Shown here: one piece after another, positions 1 to 11,600 of the stretch
Numbering within the stretch: position 1 is the stretch's first letter
Layout: each line of letters opens with the position of its first letter
Assembly: GCA_963794165.1 (NCBI GenBank)
Contig: CAWCCT010000007.1
Span: forward strand, 682,001-746,000
Reading direction: 5' to 3'
DNA from: PALSA-350 sp963794165
GTDB taxonomy: Bacteria; Acidobacteriota; Terriglobia; Terriglobales; Acidobacteriaceae
Length of the DNA: 64,000 bases
Notes under the pieces: model-generated
Told to the model about the DNA's origin: nothing
Seen by the model: only the letters and a program-made list of their open reading frames with translations
The model's database searches: none
Made by a program: the position numbers and the translations under genes

Positions 1-354
1 GTTTGTGTGAAAGCCTTTTCTGAGAATCAGCTCCGCGTTTTCATAACGCAAATCAGGATGGAAAGCCGCGCCCGTGGTTCCTTGAACGCAATGATCGGGC
101 CAGAGCACATGTTTTCCAAAACTCGTCTCCAGCAGGTCGAATGGAACTCGTCCCGGATGATGGGAAGCGAAGGAATGATGACTACGCGGGTGCCAATCCT
201 GGGTGAGAATAACGTGCTCGAAGGCGCCGGAAATCCGATTAATCACCGGCACCACCTCCTGGCCACCCGGCACTGCCAGCGCACCTCCGTCGCAGAAGTC
301 ATTCTGTACGTCGACCAGCAGCAGAACGTCCCGGTCTGTAACCTCGATGGCCAT
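1..354 (-). CDS. pncA: nicotinamidase PncA, 3' part cut by window edge
   Basis: Hydrolyses nicotinamide to nicotinate and ammonia in NAD salvage, in the cytosol. Only the first 118 residues lie in the window; the frame runs off the left edge without a stop. Visible are the opening strand with the catalytic Asp (LLLVDVQNDF, D15), the metal-site motif TQDWHP (D53, H55), the second metal histidine in LWPDHCVQGT (H88) and the catalytic-lysine region around K113. The catalytic Cys would lie beyond the edge. These motifs match the PncA family throughout (the Pyrococcus enzyme uses D10, D52, H54, H71 and K94). ATG start at 354. It lies 45 bases downstream of the CoA-transferase stop on the same strand, so cotranscription is possible. 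Confidence 0.9.
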   Translation of the reverse strand, partial: MAIEVTDRDVLLLVDVQNDFCDGGALAVPGGQEVVPVINRISGAFEHVILTQDWHPRSHHSFASHHPGRVPFDLLETSFGKHVLWPDHCVQGTTGAAFHPDLRYENAELILRKGFHTN

Positions 355-399
355 CTTCTAAGAACCATTATCGCAGCGAATACTGCTGCATGCGCCCGT

Positions 400-1602
400 C
401 TAGCTCGCTTGAATCGCGCGCTCGCGCACGGCAGCGGCAATCTGCTCGCTGGAATAGTCAAGACTCTCGAGAATCTCGCGGCTGTGCTCCCCCAGCAATG
501 GCGGCGGCAGCCGGTACAAAACAGGCGTCGAGGAAAGACGCACCGGGTTAGCGATACTCCGCACCATATCGAGACTCGGGTGTTTGATCTCCACGATCAG
601 CCCACGCGCCAATGTCTGCGGGTCGTTCAGTGCTTCGCCGGCCGTTTGGATTGCCGAGGCTGGGATATCCTCCGCAATGAGGCGGCTCAGCCACACGTCC
701 GCGGGAGCCTGATCAAAGATTGTGCAAAGGGCGGGAATCAACACCTGCCGATGCTCTGTGCGTAGTGAATTGGTGCGGAAGCGCGGATCCGCCCCCAATG
801 TCCCCTCCTTATCGACGACGCGAAGAAACCGCTGCCACAGGGTTTCATTGGCAATTCCGGCGACAAAATGACGGCCGTCTCCAGCCCGGAATACCTGGTA
901 AGGAACAATGCTGGGATGCGTATTGCCCCAGCGCTCGGGAGATCTGCCGGCGTTCAGGTAATTGCTGCCGACATTGACAAGCAAGCTCAGTTGAGAGTCG
1001 AACAATGCCATGTCGAGGGCCTGTCCGGTCCCGGTTTTCTCCCGTGACAGCAAAGCGGCAAGGATCCCTAATGCGGAATAGAGGCCGCACGTTATGTCCG
1101 CAATCGCGATCGGATAGCGAACTGGTTGGCCCTCCGGTTCGCCGGTAAAACTCATGATCCCTGCCTGGGCCTGGGCGATGATGTCGTATCCCGCGAGTCC
1201 TGACCTCGGCCCTGAGTGTCCATAGCCGGAGATGGCGCAATAGACGAGCCGCGGATACCGCGCGCAGATTGTTTCCGCGTCAAGCCCGCGGCGATGCAGA
1301 GAAGCCACGTTGCGCTGGTTGATCAGGAACACATCTGCCGTCGCCAACAGGCGGTGCAGAATCTCGGAGCCAAGCGGCTGATCATAGTCCAGTGAGAGCG
1401 AACGCTTGTTGCGATTGGTGGCTAGAAAATAAGCCGACTCTGTTCCCACAAACGGAGGTCCCCAGCCCCGCGACTGATCCCCGTTCTGCAGCCGCTCGAC
1501 TTTGATGACATCGGCGCCAAAGTCGCCCATCATCATGGCGCAATAAGGCCCGGCCAGCGCCTCGGTAAGTTCAATCACGCGGATGGAGTCGAGAACACCC
1601 AC
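400..1602 (-). CDS. CaiB/BaiF family (class III) CoA transferase
   Basis: A cytosolic enzyme that moves CoA between carboxylic acids; the substrate cannot be read from sequence. The 400 residues are full length for the family. Visible are the N-terminal ELTEALAGPYCAMMMGDFGADVIKVE nucleotide-fold block (residues 11-36, quoted only to mark the family signature in outline) and the catalytic Asp in GYDIIAQAQAG (D140), followed by the TGEPEGQPVRYP region. The start is GTG at 1602-1600, overlapping the TAG stop of the upstream amidase by one base, which suggests translational coupling. The neighbouring amidase could release an acid that is then activated, but this is inference. Confidence 0.88.
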   Translation of the reverse strand: MGVLDSIRVIELTEALAGPYCAMMMGDFGADVIKVERLQNGDQSRGWGPPFVGTESAYFLATNRNKRSLSLDYDQPLGSEILHRLLATADVFLINQRNVASLHRRGLDAETICARYPRLVYCAISGYGHSGPRSGLAGYDIIAQAQAGIMSFTGEPEGQPVRYPIAIADITCGLYSALGILAALLSREKTGTGQALDMALFDSQLSLLVNVGSNYLNAGRSPERWGNTHPSIVPYQVFRAGDGRHFVAGIANETLWQRFLRVVDKEGTLGADPRFRTNSLRTEHRQVLIPALCTIFDQAPADVWLSRLIAEDIPASAIQTAGEALNDPQTLARGLIVEIKHPSLDMVRSIANPVRLSSTPVLYRLPPPLLGEHSREILESLDYSSEQIAAAVRERAIQAS

Positions 1603-3383
1603 TAAAATCCCGGCGGCCTTTCCTCAGCAACGCCAAAGCTTCGTTCCAGTGCCAAACCCGCGTTTCCCAACCTGCCCTCGTCGAACAGCCTGCCGATCAG
1701 GGTAATCCCGTCGGGCACGCGCCTGGGCGGTGAAAATTTAGCCGCTGGGTGGGCCGGGTCGGGATCCCAATCGCTGCGCGCCTGCGAGACTTCGATGAAG
1801 CCTGCGCGCAGAGTGAGCGAGGGATGACCGGTAGCGTTGGTGATGTCGAGCATTTCGTCGCGCAGAGAGGGAACCAGGAGCATGTCCACCTGGGAGAACA
1901 CGCGGCTCATCTCCTCCGCCACCTTGCGCCGGAAGCGGTCGGTTTGCACAAAGTCAACCGCGGAAAGGAAGCGTGCCTCACGAAAAGCGTTGGGCCACGC
2001 GTCAGGCGTCTGCATCTTCAGTTGATCCACGCCATGGGTGAGCGTCAGGTCCTCAAAGGCGGCAGCTGCTTCGGCGGCGACGATCAACTGCAGCGACTTA
2101 TAAGGCCAGTCGGGGATGGTTACCTCGACCGGAATCATGCCCACCTTCTTCACCGTGTCGAGAGCCGCGCGATCCACGTCGGTGGCCGGGCTTTCGTGCA
2201 GCCATTTAGGGAAATAGCCGACGCGCAGACCCTCTACGTTGGCTGCGGCATCGTAGTCTAGTTTGCTGGATACGCTCGAAACGTCGCCTGCGTCCGGCCC
2301 GGTGATCGCCTCCAGCACCAGCAAGGAGTCCTCGACACTTCGTGTCATCGGGCCTAGCTTATCGAGCGACCAGCACAGGGTCATGGCGCCGGTCCGCGGG
2401 ACTCGCCCATAGGTGGGCCGCAGGCCGGTGATTCCGCAGCGCATGGTGGGGCTTACGATGCTGCCGCCAGTCTCGCTGCCAATGGAAAAGCCCACCAACC
2501 CGGCGGCCGTTGCTGATCCGGGTCCCGCGCTTGAGCCCGACGAGCCTTCGTCGAGCAGCCAGGGATTTCTTGTCTGGCCGCCAAACCACACGTCGTTCAT
2601 CGCGAGAGCGCCCATGCTCAGCTTGGCAATCAGCACCGCTCCGGCCTGGTGCAGGCGTTTGACCACGGTGGCATCCTCCGGTGGCACGCGGTTTCGGAAA
2701 GGTTCAGCACCGTAGGTGGTTGGAATCCCCGCCGTATCGAGCAGATCCTTGCCACCCCACGGAATGCCGTGCAGTGGTCCCCGATAGTGTCCTGCGGAGA
2801 TTTCCTGGTCTGCCTGTTTGGCCTGGCTGATGGCCAACTCGCGCGTGGGCGTGATCACACACAGCAGCTTGGGATTGAAGCGTTCGATTCGCTGCAGGTA
2901 GATGTTGGTAAGCCGCTCCGAGGTAAGCTGGCGTTTTTCGATCCAGCGCGAAAGCCGGGTGACGGGGGCGAAGGCAATGTCCTCGTCATTGCTGGGGAGC
3001 GGACCGGGATCGGTCTTGCTGCGCAGGAACAGGTTGCGCGCGGGCCCGGCCGCCTGCCCGGGCAAAGCCGCTTCGCCATGCGACCAGGGGGCCAATGTGG
3101 GTTCGAGCGCGACCTTGCGCGGTCCGACGCGGCGTTCATACAGCGGCGCCATCGCGCTGCGCCAGTTGGCGATCGCTTCTCTGCGCTCGCCATCACTTAA
3201 TTCCACCTGCACCAGCTTCTCCGCTTCTGCGAAGGTCAGCGGGGATATCTCAGGCCCGACCGGAGGACTCGTCGCAACGGCAGGAGTTGCGGCCTTCTGC
3301 TCCTCCTCTTTGCAAGAACTGACAGCGATTCCCAAAACACCAAGAGAGCCACTGGCCAGGAACTGCCTGCGTGATTTCGACAT
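1602..3383 (-). CDS. exported amidase (amidase-signature family)
   Basis: A Ser-cisSer-Lys amidohydrolase that cleaves carboxamides; the substrate is unknown. 593 residues from the ATG at 3383, which has an AGGTG ribosome site just upstream; a longer frame to 3623 reads through a palindromic repeat and is not believed. The N terminus has a twin-arginine-like motif (SRRQFL) and a lipobox-like stretch ending in C24, so export, possibly as a lipoprotein, is likely. Catalytic residues by alignment to the family: K212 (WGGKDLLD), cis-Ser S284 (SSGSSAG) and nucleophile S308 (ETGGSIV). The stop overlaps the GTG start of the CoA transferase. Hairpin repeat A1 sits between it and the upstream GH13 gene. 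Confidence 0.88.
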   Translation of the reverse strand: MSKSRRQFLASGSLGVLGIAVSSCKEEEQKAATPAVATSPPVGPEISPLTFAEAEKLVQVELSDGERREAIANWRSAMAPLYERRVGPRKVALEPTLAPWSHGEAALPGQAAGPARNLFLRSKTDPGPLPSNDEDIAFAPVTRLSRWIEKRQLTSERLTNIYLQRIERFNPKLLCVITPTRELAISQAKQADQEISAGHYRGPLHGIPWGGKDLLDTAGIPTTYGAEPFRNRVPPEDATVVKRLHQAGAVLIAKLSMGALAMNDVWFGGQTRNPWLLDEGSSGSSAGPGSATAAGLVGFSIGSETGGSIVSPTMRCGITGLRPTYGRVPRTGAMTLCWSLDKLGPMTRSVEDSLLVLEAITGPDAGDVSSVSSKLDYDAAANVEGLRVGYFPKWLHESPATDVDRAALDTVKKVGMIPVEVTIPDWPYKSLQLIVAAEAAAAFEDLTLTHGVDQLKMQTPDAWPNAFREARFLSAVDFVQTDRFRRKVAEEMSRVFSQVDMLLVPSLRDEMLDITNATGHPSLTLRAGFIEVSQARSDWDPDPAHPAAKFSPPRRVPDGITLIGRLFDEGRLGNAGLALERSFGVAEERPPGF

Positions 3384-3422
3384 GGCACCTCTGATGCTAA
3401 CCCCGTCCGTGCAAGCAATCCT

Positions 3423-3467
3423 GGGTGCCCCACATCTCGCAAAATACGAGCGAGATGTGGGGCACCC
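3423..3467. repeat. hairpin repeat family A, single copy A1
   Basis: A perfect 18-base inverted repeat (GGGTGCCCCACATCTCGC and its complement) with a 9-base loop AAAATACGA. Further copies lie at 11789-11833 and, as an inverted pair, at 53411-53594. It sits between two genes of the same strand (GH13 and amidase), so it may attenuate read-through or stabilise an RNA end. Confidence 0.85.
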
Positions 3468-3492
3468 GGGCACTGTTGCAGGTTTGAAGCTT

Positions 3493-5067
3493 TCACTGGA
3501 GCTGCACGATGACCCCTTCAAAGGCGCGCAGCGAGGCACTTGACCCAACCCCTTCGCCGGAGCGATCCATGTGGGTCGACACAAGAATGTAGCCTCCAGC
3601 GGTGGCAGCCTCTTCCTGTCCATCGCTCAGATTGAGCAGGATCGCAAAACGCTCCTTCTCGTCAAACCTGTCATAACGAAGAACCTTGCCGTCGCTGGAC
3701 ACATTTTCAACCCCGCCAGTATTGAGAGCCGCATGAGAGTTGCGCAACCCAATAAGCGTGCGATACAAGCTGAGCATCGAATCATCCTGACTGGACAGTG
3801 TAGCCACGTTGACCGTCTCATGGTCGGCCGCCAGGCGAAGCCACGGTGTGCCCTCCGTAAATCCCGCCATCCTCGAGCTATCCCATTGCATGGGCGTCCG
3901 CTCCGGGTCCCGCCCCTGGCCTTTGCCGGGTTCATTCTTTTCCGCCGGGTCCTGCACTTCCGCCGCAGGAATGACCACGTCTGCCATTCCAATCTCATCG
4001 CCGTAATACATCGTCGGCGTGCCGCGCAGCGTCAGTAGCAACATTGCCGCGATGCGCGACTTGGCCCGGCCGATGCGTGTCGCGATGCGGGGTTGATCGT
4101 GGTTACCGACCACCCAGTTGGGCCATGCGCCCACCGGCAACGCAGCCTCATACTCCTTGATAATCCCGGCAATCGCATCCGCGGTCCACGCGCACTGCAT
4201 AAGATGAAAATTAAAAGGTAATTGTGCGCCCTTAAGATCCTTTCCGTAGTAGGTCGCAAGCTGATCGAAAGGGAGATACGTCTCACCGATCAGCAATCGG
4301 CCGCCATACGAGTCGAGCAAAGCGCGCATATCCGCGACGATCGCGTGCACCTCAGGCCGATTCGTGTTGTACACGGGAAGTAGCCGCACCGATGCGGGGC
4401 TGTCCGGCGCGCTCGCAGGATTGACCGGGTTATCGCGATACTGATCGTCCTTGATGAGCATCCACATCACGTCAACGCGAAATCCGTCCACCCCGCGGTC
4501 CAGCCAGAATCGAAGCACGTTATACATCGCTTCCCGCAGCTCCGGATTGCGCCAATTAACATCCGGTTGCTGCTTGAGAAACGAATGGTAGTAGTACTGG
4601 CTGCCGTCCTTAGTCCATGCGGGACCGCCAAAGTTGCTCAGCCAGTTGTTAGGTGGGCCGCCATCCGGGCCCGGATCGTGCCAGAGGTACCAATCACGTT
4701 TCGGGTTGGTAGTCGAGGAGCGGCTTTCCAGGAACCATGGATGCTGGTCGGAGGTGTGGTTAGGCACAAAGTCGACGATCAACTTGAGACCACGCTCGTG
4801 GATAGCTCGGAGCAGTTTGTCAAAGTCGTCCAATTTTCCAAAGAGGGGATCGACGTTGCAATAATCAGCGATGTCGTAGCCGAAATCCGCCATGGGCGAG
4901 GGATAAAAGGGGGCAATCCACACCGCCTCGATGCCCAGGTTTGTCAGGTAATCAAGTCTCTGCAGGATACCCTGAAGATCGCCGATGCCATCGCCGTTCG
5001 AGTCCTGGAACGACCGCGGATAAACCTCATACAAAATGCCGTACTGCCACCAGGCTGCCGAAGGCAT
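3493..5067 (-). CDS. GH13 alpha-glucosidase / oligo-1,6-glucosidase-like
   Basis: Hydrolyses (or transfers) alpha-glucosidic bonds of short malto- or isomalto-oligosaccharides. 524 residues from the ATG at 5067. The family's four conserved blocks are present: DFVPNHTS (99-106), GFRVDVMW with nucleophile D199, LIGETYLP with acid/base E262 and VGNHDQPR with transition-state D324. No signal peptide is visible, so it probably acts in the cytosol. A GTG five codons upstream (5082) is possible but adds nothing conserved. The first conserved block begins at residue 6 (WWQYGILYEVYPRSF), so the start cannot be much later. Its start codon lies only 23 bases from that of divergent ilvD. Confidence 0.92.
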   Translation of the reverse strand: MPSAAWWQYGILYEVYPRSFQDSNGDGIGDLQGILQRLDYLTNLGIEAVWIAPFYPSPMADFGYDIADYCNVDPLFGKLDDFDKLLRAIHERGLKLIVDFVPNHTSDQHPWFLESRSSTTNPKRDWYLWHDPGPDGGPPNNWLSNFGGPAWTKDGSQYYYHSFLKQQPDVNWRNPELREAMYNVLRFWLDRGVDGFRVDVMWMLIKDDQYRDNPVNPASAPDSPASVRLLPVYNTNRPEVHAIVADMRALLDSYGGRLLIGETYLPFDQLATYYGKDLKGAQLPFNFHLMQCAWTADAIAGIIKEYEAALPVGAWPNWVVGNHDQPRIATRIGRAKSRIAAMLLLTLRGTPTMYYGDEIGMADVVIPAAEVQDPAEKNEPGKGQGRDPERTPMQWDSSRMAGFTEGTPWLRLAADHETVNVATLSSQDDSMLSLYRTLIGLRNSHAALNTGGVENVSSDGKVLRYDRFDEKERFAILLNLSDGQEEAATAGGYILVSTHMDRSGEGVGSSASLRAFEGVIVQLQ

Positions 5068-5090
5068 AATCAGACGATACACTGGTCGTT

Positions 5091-6779
<1,689 letters not shown>

Positions 6780-6832
6780 CAAAAGAAGCCCGAGTGCCCA
6801 ACATCTCGATTGGTCCCGTAGGGAGGTCGAGA

Positions 6833-6853
6833 GTCAGAGCTATCCAAATTAGC
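6833..6853. repeat. short dispersed repeat family C (copy 1 of about 4)
   Basis: The 21-base motif GTCAGAGCTATCCAAATTAGC recurs with few changes at 31959-31980, 31787-31810 and 62569-62590. All four copies lie just after the stop codon of a plus-strand gene in a convergent gap. Just before it (6794-6808) is a degenerate half of repeat A. Function unknown. Confidence 0.6.
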
Positions 6854-6911
6854 TCTTTCCCAATTTCGTAGCATCGGGCACGACGACGCGATATCTCGGA
6901 AGAATGGAATC

Positions 6912-7146
6912 TGCGACCTAATAATTCGTCAAGGCCCGGAGGGCCGGTGGTCCAAATGTAGCCCAGCCCGGGAGGGCTGGGGTATTGATGGAGGATGATC
7001 GAGCACCGTAGGTGCGGCACTCTACCTCAACCTGGAGTGCCGCACCTACGGCGCTCTCATCATCTTCCATTCGATACCCAGCCCTTCCGGGCTGGGCTAA
7101 ATTTGGGCCACCGGCCCTCCGGGCCTTGACGAATTATTGGGTCGCA
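6912..7146. repeat. hairpin repeat family D, long inverted pair D1
   Basis: Two arms of about 110 bases (6912-7022 and 7035-7146), roughly 90% complementary, flank a 12-base loop. Each arm contains smaller hairpins: GGCCC-GGA-GGGCC, CCCAGCCC-GGGA-GGGCTGGG and GCACC-GTA-GGTGC. It fills most of the convergent gap between ilvD and the enolase-superfamily gene. A single half-unit recurs at 25452-25513. No coding potential or transposase is present. Likely a BIME- or MITE-like element that can serve as a bidirectional terminator. Confidence 0.85.
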
Positions 7147-7156
7147 CGTTTCACCG

Positions 7157-8542
7157 TCAGCTGAAGATCGCGTCGTCCCGGGACTGAGGTTCGTCCCACA
7201 TCGGCGTTGGCTCAAAGTACCCCGTCCCGGGCTTCACGTGCTTCTTCAACTCCTCATCATTCAACGTCACCCCCAACCCTGGAGTGACCGGAACCTTGAT
7301 GTAGCCCTGGTTAATGATGGGTTTCTCAAGCCCGGTGACCAGATCCTGCCACCATGGCACATCGAGCGAATGGTTCTCCAGCGCCAGAAAATTCCGCGTC
7401 GCGGCCGCGCAGTGCACGTTGGCCATGCAGCTCACTGGTGTCCCGGCAAAGTGCATCGCCATAGGCACCCCATACCCAAACGCCATATCGCCGATCTTGT
7501 GCGTCCGCAAAATACCGCCCGATGTAGCCAGATCCGGATGGATCTTCGACACCGCGTGGTTCTTGCACAGCGTCTCAAAGTCCGCTACCTCGTAGATGTC
7601 CTCACCCGTAAGGGTCGGTGTTGGGCTGGCATCGGTGATCTGCTTCAGCAGATCCGTGTAGTACCAGGGAATTACATCCTCGATCCACTCCAGGTTGAAC
7701 TTCTCGTATGCCTTGCCCAGCTTGATGCAGGACTTTACCCCGATGTGTCCCAGGTGATCCATCGACAGCGGCATGTCGTAGCCGATGCCGTCCCGCACCG
7801 CGGCCACATACTCGCATAACCGGTCAACGCCTTTATCGGTGACCTCGGTAGCCAGGAAAGGATGAGGCTGGTCGTGCAGCTCCCACTCGCTGAGACCCGA
7901 GGGCTGCATAACCGTGCCCGGGATTCCCTCAAGCACATTGATACCTAAATCCATCTTCATCCAGGTAAGGCCCATCGCCTTACGTTCCTTGGCTCGAACC
8001 CCGTACTCCTTGGGGTCCATCGACTCGGTTGTATCGGCATAGATGCGGACCTTATCGCGCCATTGTCCGCCCAACATCTGGTACACCGGGCAGTTGTAAA
8101 CCTTGCCCGCGATGTCCCACAGCGCCATCTCGACGGCGCAGACGCCACCAGCCTGGCGGGAGATGCCGCCAAACTGTTGAATCTTCTGAAACAGAAAATC
8201 GACCTTCAACGGGTTCTCGCCGACAATGCGGCTCTTCAGCACCATGGCGTATTGAAACCCCGCTCCATCGCGTACTTCGCCTAATCCATAAACACCCTGG
8301 TTGGTGTCGATGCGAATAATCGGACAGGGGCTGGGGCCGGGCTTGACGATGATCGCGTAGCGCATGTCCGTGATCTTCAACGTCGACGGGCTGGAGTTTA
8401 GATTCACGTTCTTGACCGCCGGCTCCGACTCGGCCGCGGCTTTTTCCATCCCGTAACGGCTCAGAAGTCCGCCGGCCATCGCGGCCATCGAGGACTTTAG
8501 CATCCCGCGCCGATTGAATTTGGATCGAAAAAGATCTGACAT
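7157..8542 (-). CDS. Tat-exported mandelate racemase/enolase-superfamily enzyme
   Basis: A member of the mandelate racemase subgroup, which abstract an alpha proton from a carboxylate to racemise or dehydrate sugar acids; the substrate is not predictable. 461 residues from ATG 8542, which has GGGAG about 10 bases upstream; a longer frame to 8716 lacks support and overlaps the divergent gene. The N terminus carries a twin-arginine-like signal (NRRGMLKSSMAAMAGGLL, about residues 9-26), unusual for this mainly cytosolic family. Metal-ligand strands are visible as LSMDHLGH, WIEDVIPW and TGEDIYEV, with a basic TWMKMDLG motif before them. Divergent from the pectate-lyase-fold gene. Confidence 0.85.
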   Translation of the reverse strand: MSDLFRSKFNRRGMLKSSMAAMAGGLLSRYGMEKAAAESEPAVKNVNLNSSPSTLKITDMRYAIIVKPGPSPCPIIRIDTNQGVYGLGEVRDGAGFQYAMVLKSRIVGENPLKVDFLFQKIQQFGGISRQAGGVCAVEMALWDIAGKVYNCPVYQMLGGQWRDKVRIYADTTESMDPKEYGVRAKERKAMGLTWMKMDLGINVLEGIPGTVMQPSGLSEWELHDQPHPFLATEVTDKGVDRLCEYVAAVRDGIGYDMPLSMDHLGHIGVKSCIKLGKAYEKFNLEWIEDVIPWYYTDLLKQITDASPTPTLTGEDIYEVADFETLCKNHAVSKIHPDLATSGGILRTHKIGDMAFGYGVPMAMHFAGTPVSCMANVHCAAATRNFLALENHSLDVPWWQDLVTGLEKPIINQGYIKVPVTPGLGVTLNDEELKKHVKPGTGYFEPTPMWDEPQSRDDAIFS

Positions 8543-8678
8543 GGTTACGTTTCTCCCTTTTGGTTTCTCCGCTTTCACGCGGCCACATCGCCCTAACGGG
8601 AAGGAGAAGGATAACGCATTTACCCGGCAGGTAGCATGGGACAAACTAGAAATCCTAATAGGGCTATAAACTAACCCG

Positions 8679-11600
8679 ATGAAAGTGTTTCTCCTGCCGC
8701 TTCTAAGTCTTTTCATCGCGGCGACCTGCTTCGGCGCTTCGATCTATCCCACGCGCCTGGATGACCCCGCGGCGGTGTACCTCACCGCAGAGGAATTCCA
8801 CGCCCATGGCGACGGCAAAGAAGACGATAGCGCAGCCATTCAGGCAGCAATCGACAAGTTGCAGTCCAGCAAAGGGGAAGGCGTCGTTTTTATCCCACCG
8901 GGGCGCTACCGCATCAGCCGCACCATCTATCTCTGGCCTGGCGTACGTGTGATTGGTTACGGTTCTCAACGGCCCGTCTTCGTGCTGGGCGAAAACACCC
9001 CCGGTTACCAGGATGGCATTGCTTACATGTTCTTTTTCGCCGGCGGCCGCCCCCGGCGCGGCGGCACGTCACCGTATTATCCTCCGCCTACTCCGCGGGG
9101 AGTCGTGCCTCCCAGCCGCAATGTCCCCGACGCCAACCCGGGTACTTTCTACTCCGCCATCAGCAACGTCGACTTCGAAATCGGCCCCGGCAATGCGGGC
9201 GCGGTCGCCATTCGCTTTCATGCCGCACAGCATTCTTTTCTCAGCCACATAGACTTTTCTATCGGCTCCGGATTCGCCGGCGTGCATGAGGTTGCCAACG
9301 AAGCTGAGGACCTGCACTTCCACGGCGGCCAGTTCGGCATTATGGCGCGCAAACCCTCGCCGGCGTGGCAGTTCACGCTCATCGACTCCACCTTCGACGG
9401 TCAGCGGGAGGCGGCTATCCGCGAAAACGAAGCCGGCCTCACCCTGGTGCACGACGAGTTCCGCAACGTCCCCACTGCCGTCTCCATCGATCCTAACTAC
9501 TCCGATCAGCTTTGGATCAAGGATAGCCGCTTTGAGAACATCTCCGGCCCCGCCGTCGCAATCGGCAATGACTCCAGCCGCATGACGGAAATCAATTTCG
9601 AGAATGTGCTCTGCAGCCACGTACCCATATTTGCGAAATTGCGCGAGAGCGGCCGCGAATTCCGCCAGGTCGCTGATACTTATCAGGTCAACGTCTTCTC
9701 CCACGGCTTAAGCCTGGCGTATCCGGGCGCTCCGGCCGCAATTCAGACGCGCTATGAGTCTTCGCCGCTTGCCGTTTTCCCAACCTCGACACCGCCTGCG
9801 ATCAGCCCGCTGCCTGAGCCTGCCACCTGGGTCAACGTTCATACCCTCGGCGTCAAAGGCGACGGCCATACCGATGACACGCTCGCCATCCAGAAAGCAA
9901 TTGATCAGCATCCGGTGCTTTACTTTCCCAGCGGTCGCTATCTGCTTCAGGACACGCTCACCCTTCGTTCCGATACAGTATTGATCGGGCTGCACCCCAG
10001 CACCACGCAATTCGATCTCCCTGACGGCGCGATTGCGTTTGAGGGTCCGGATGCGCCCAGGCCGCTGCTGCTGGCGCCTTCCGGCGGCGCCAACATCATC
10101 ACCGGTCTTGGCATCTTTACCGGCGGCTTCAACCCCCGCGCAGTCGGCCTGCTCTGGCATTCAGGAAAAGACTCGCGTGTGGACGACGTCCGCTTTCTAG
10201 GCGGTCACGGTACGAACGCTCCCGACGGCACCCGCCTCAATCCCTACAACGCCACTCACTCTGCTGACCCTAACCCGCATCGCCCGTGGGACTCGCAATA
10301 CCCCAGCCTGTGGGTAGATGGAGGAGGCGGCACCTTCGCCAATATCTGGACTCCCGACACCTTCGCGCAGGCCGGCATCCTGGTGTCCAACACCACCGTC
10401 CCCGGCTTTGTTTACGAGCTCTCGAGCGAGCACCACGTGCGCGCGGAAATCAAGCTGAAGCATGTAGCGAACTGGGAACTCTACGCGCTGCAGACAGAAG
10501 AGGAAAGCGGCGAAAGCCAGAATGCATCCTCGCTTGAAATTGACAATTCCAGCAACCTGACCATTGCCAACTATCACGGCTATCGCGTGACCCACATGGA
10601 GAAGCCATTTCCCCACGCGGTGCGAGTGGCTGATTCCACCAACATCCATTTCCGCAATGTGCATGTGGATGGAAACAGCTCCATCGCGCTTTGCGATGCC
10701 TCCGGCGCCTGCCGCCAGGCAGTGCGTTCCAACAAGGTGCCTTATGAGGACGCCATCGTAGATGAGACCCTGCACGCCGAGGTGCGTGACCGCGAATTCG
10801 CCTGGCTCGATATTTCGGACGACAAGCCTATCCCTGCAAACCGCCTGGTTTCCAACCTCACCGAGAAAGGAGCGCAGGTCGAGCGCCTCGCCACCGGCTT
10901 CTACAACATTTCCGGCGCCGCCATCGATGCGGCAGGCCAACTCTATTTCGTCGACGCCCATTTCCAGCGTATCTACCGTTGGTCGCCTGAGTCGCAACGG
11001 GCAGTGGTGGTGAGTGACGCTCCACTCGATCCGGTCAATCTTGTGTTCGATAAGGCCGGCGATCTCATTGTTCTGTCTTCCGGTGGCAAGGACCTGACTG
11101 CCTTCGCCCTGCGCCCCGATTCAGGACAAGTAACATTGCTGCGCCCCGAACCTGCCGTCGATCGCCCGGGGCTGATCGCAGCGTTGCCGGTTGATTACTG
11201 GTTCAACGGAGATTTCGCCGAAACCCTGTCTGCCACTCAACCGTATACGTATACATCGCTGCGACAGATGTTTGAGAAGGGCCTGGGCAGTCGCACCACC
11301 TTTCAGTTCGTCTCTCCGGACAAGAGTCTTTTCATCCCGACGGACGCGCCCCTGGTCCAGGGCGAACCCTATTTCGGCACCAAATGGGCGCCCATCCTCG
11401 AAGCCTATGGTCTAGTGAAAGGAGTGGAAGGAAAACCCTTTTACGCCACCAATGAAGCGGAGCAGCGCACTTATCGAGGGCTGCTCAATCCCGACGGCTC
11501 CTTATCCCACATCACCACGTTTGTAGAGCAGGGAGGAGAAAGCCTGGCGCAGGACGACGGAGGCAACGTCTATCTAGCCGCCGGTCAAATATTTACTTAT

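Noticed and set aside
7..765. 252-residue plus-strand frame at the left edge
   Set aside because: Antisense to pncA and the CoA transferase, whose catalytic motifs are intact; the plus-strand translation has no family features.
1602..3623. 80-residue N-terminal extension of the amidase
   Set aside because: It translates through repeat A1 and the end of the GH13 gene; the ATG at 3383 has a ribosome site and starts a Tat signal.
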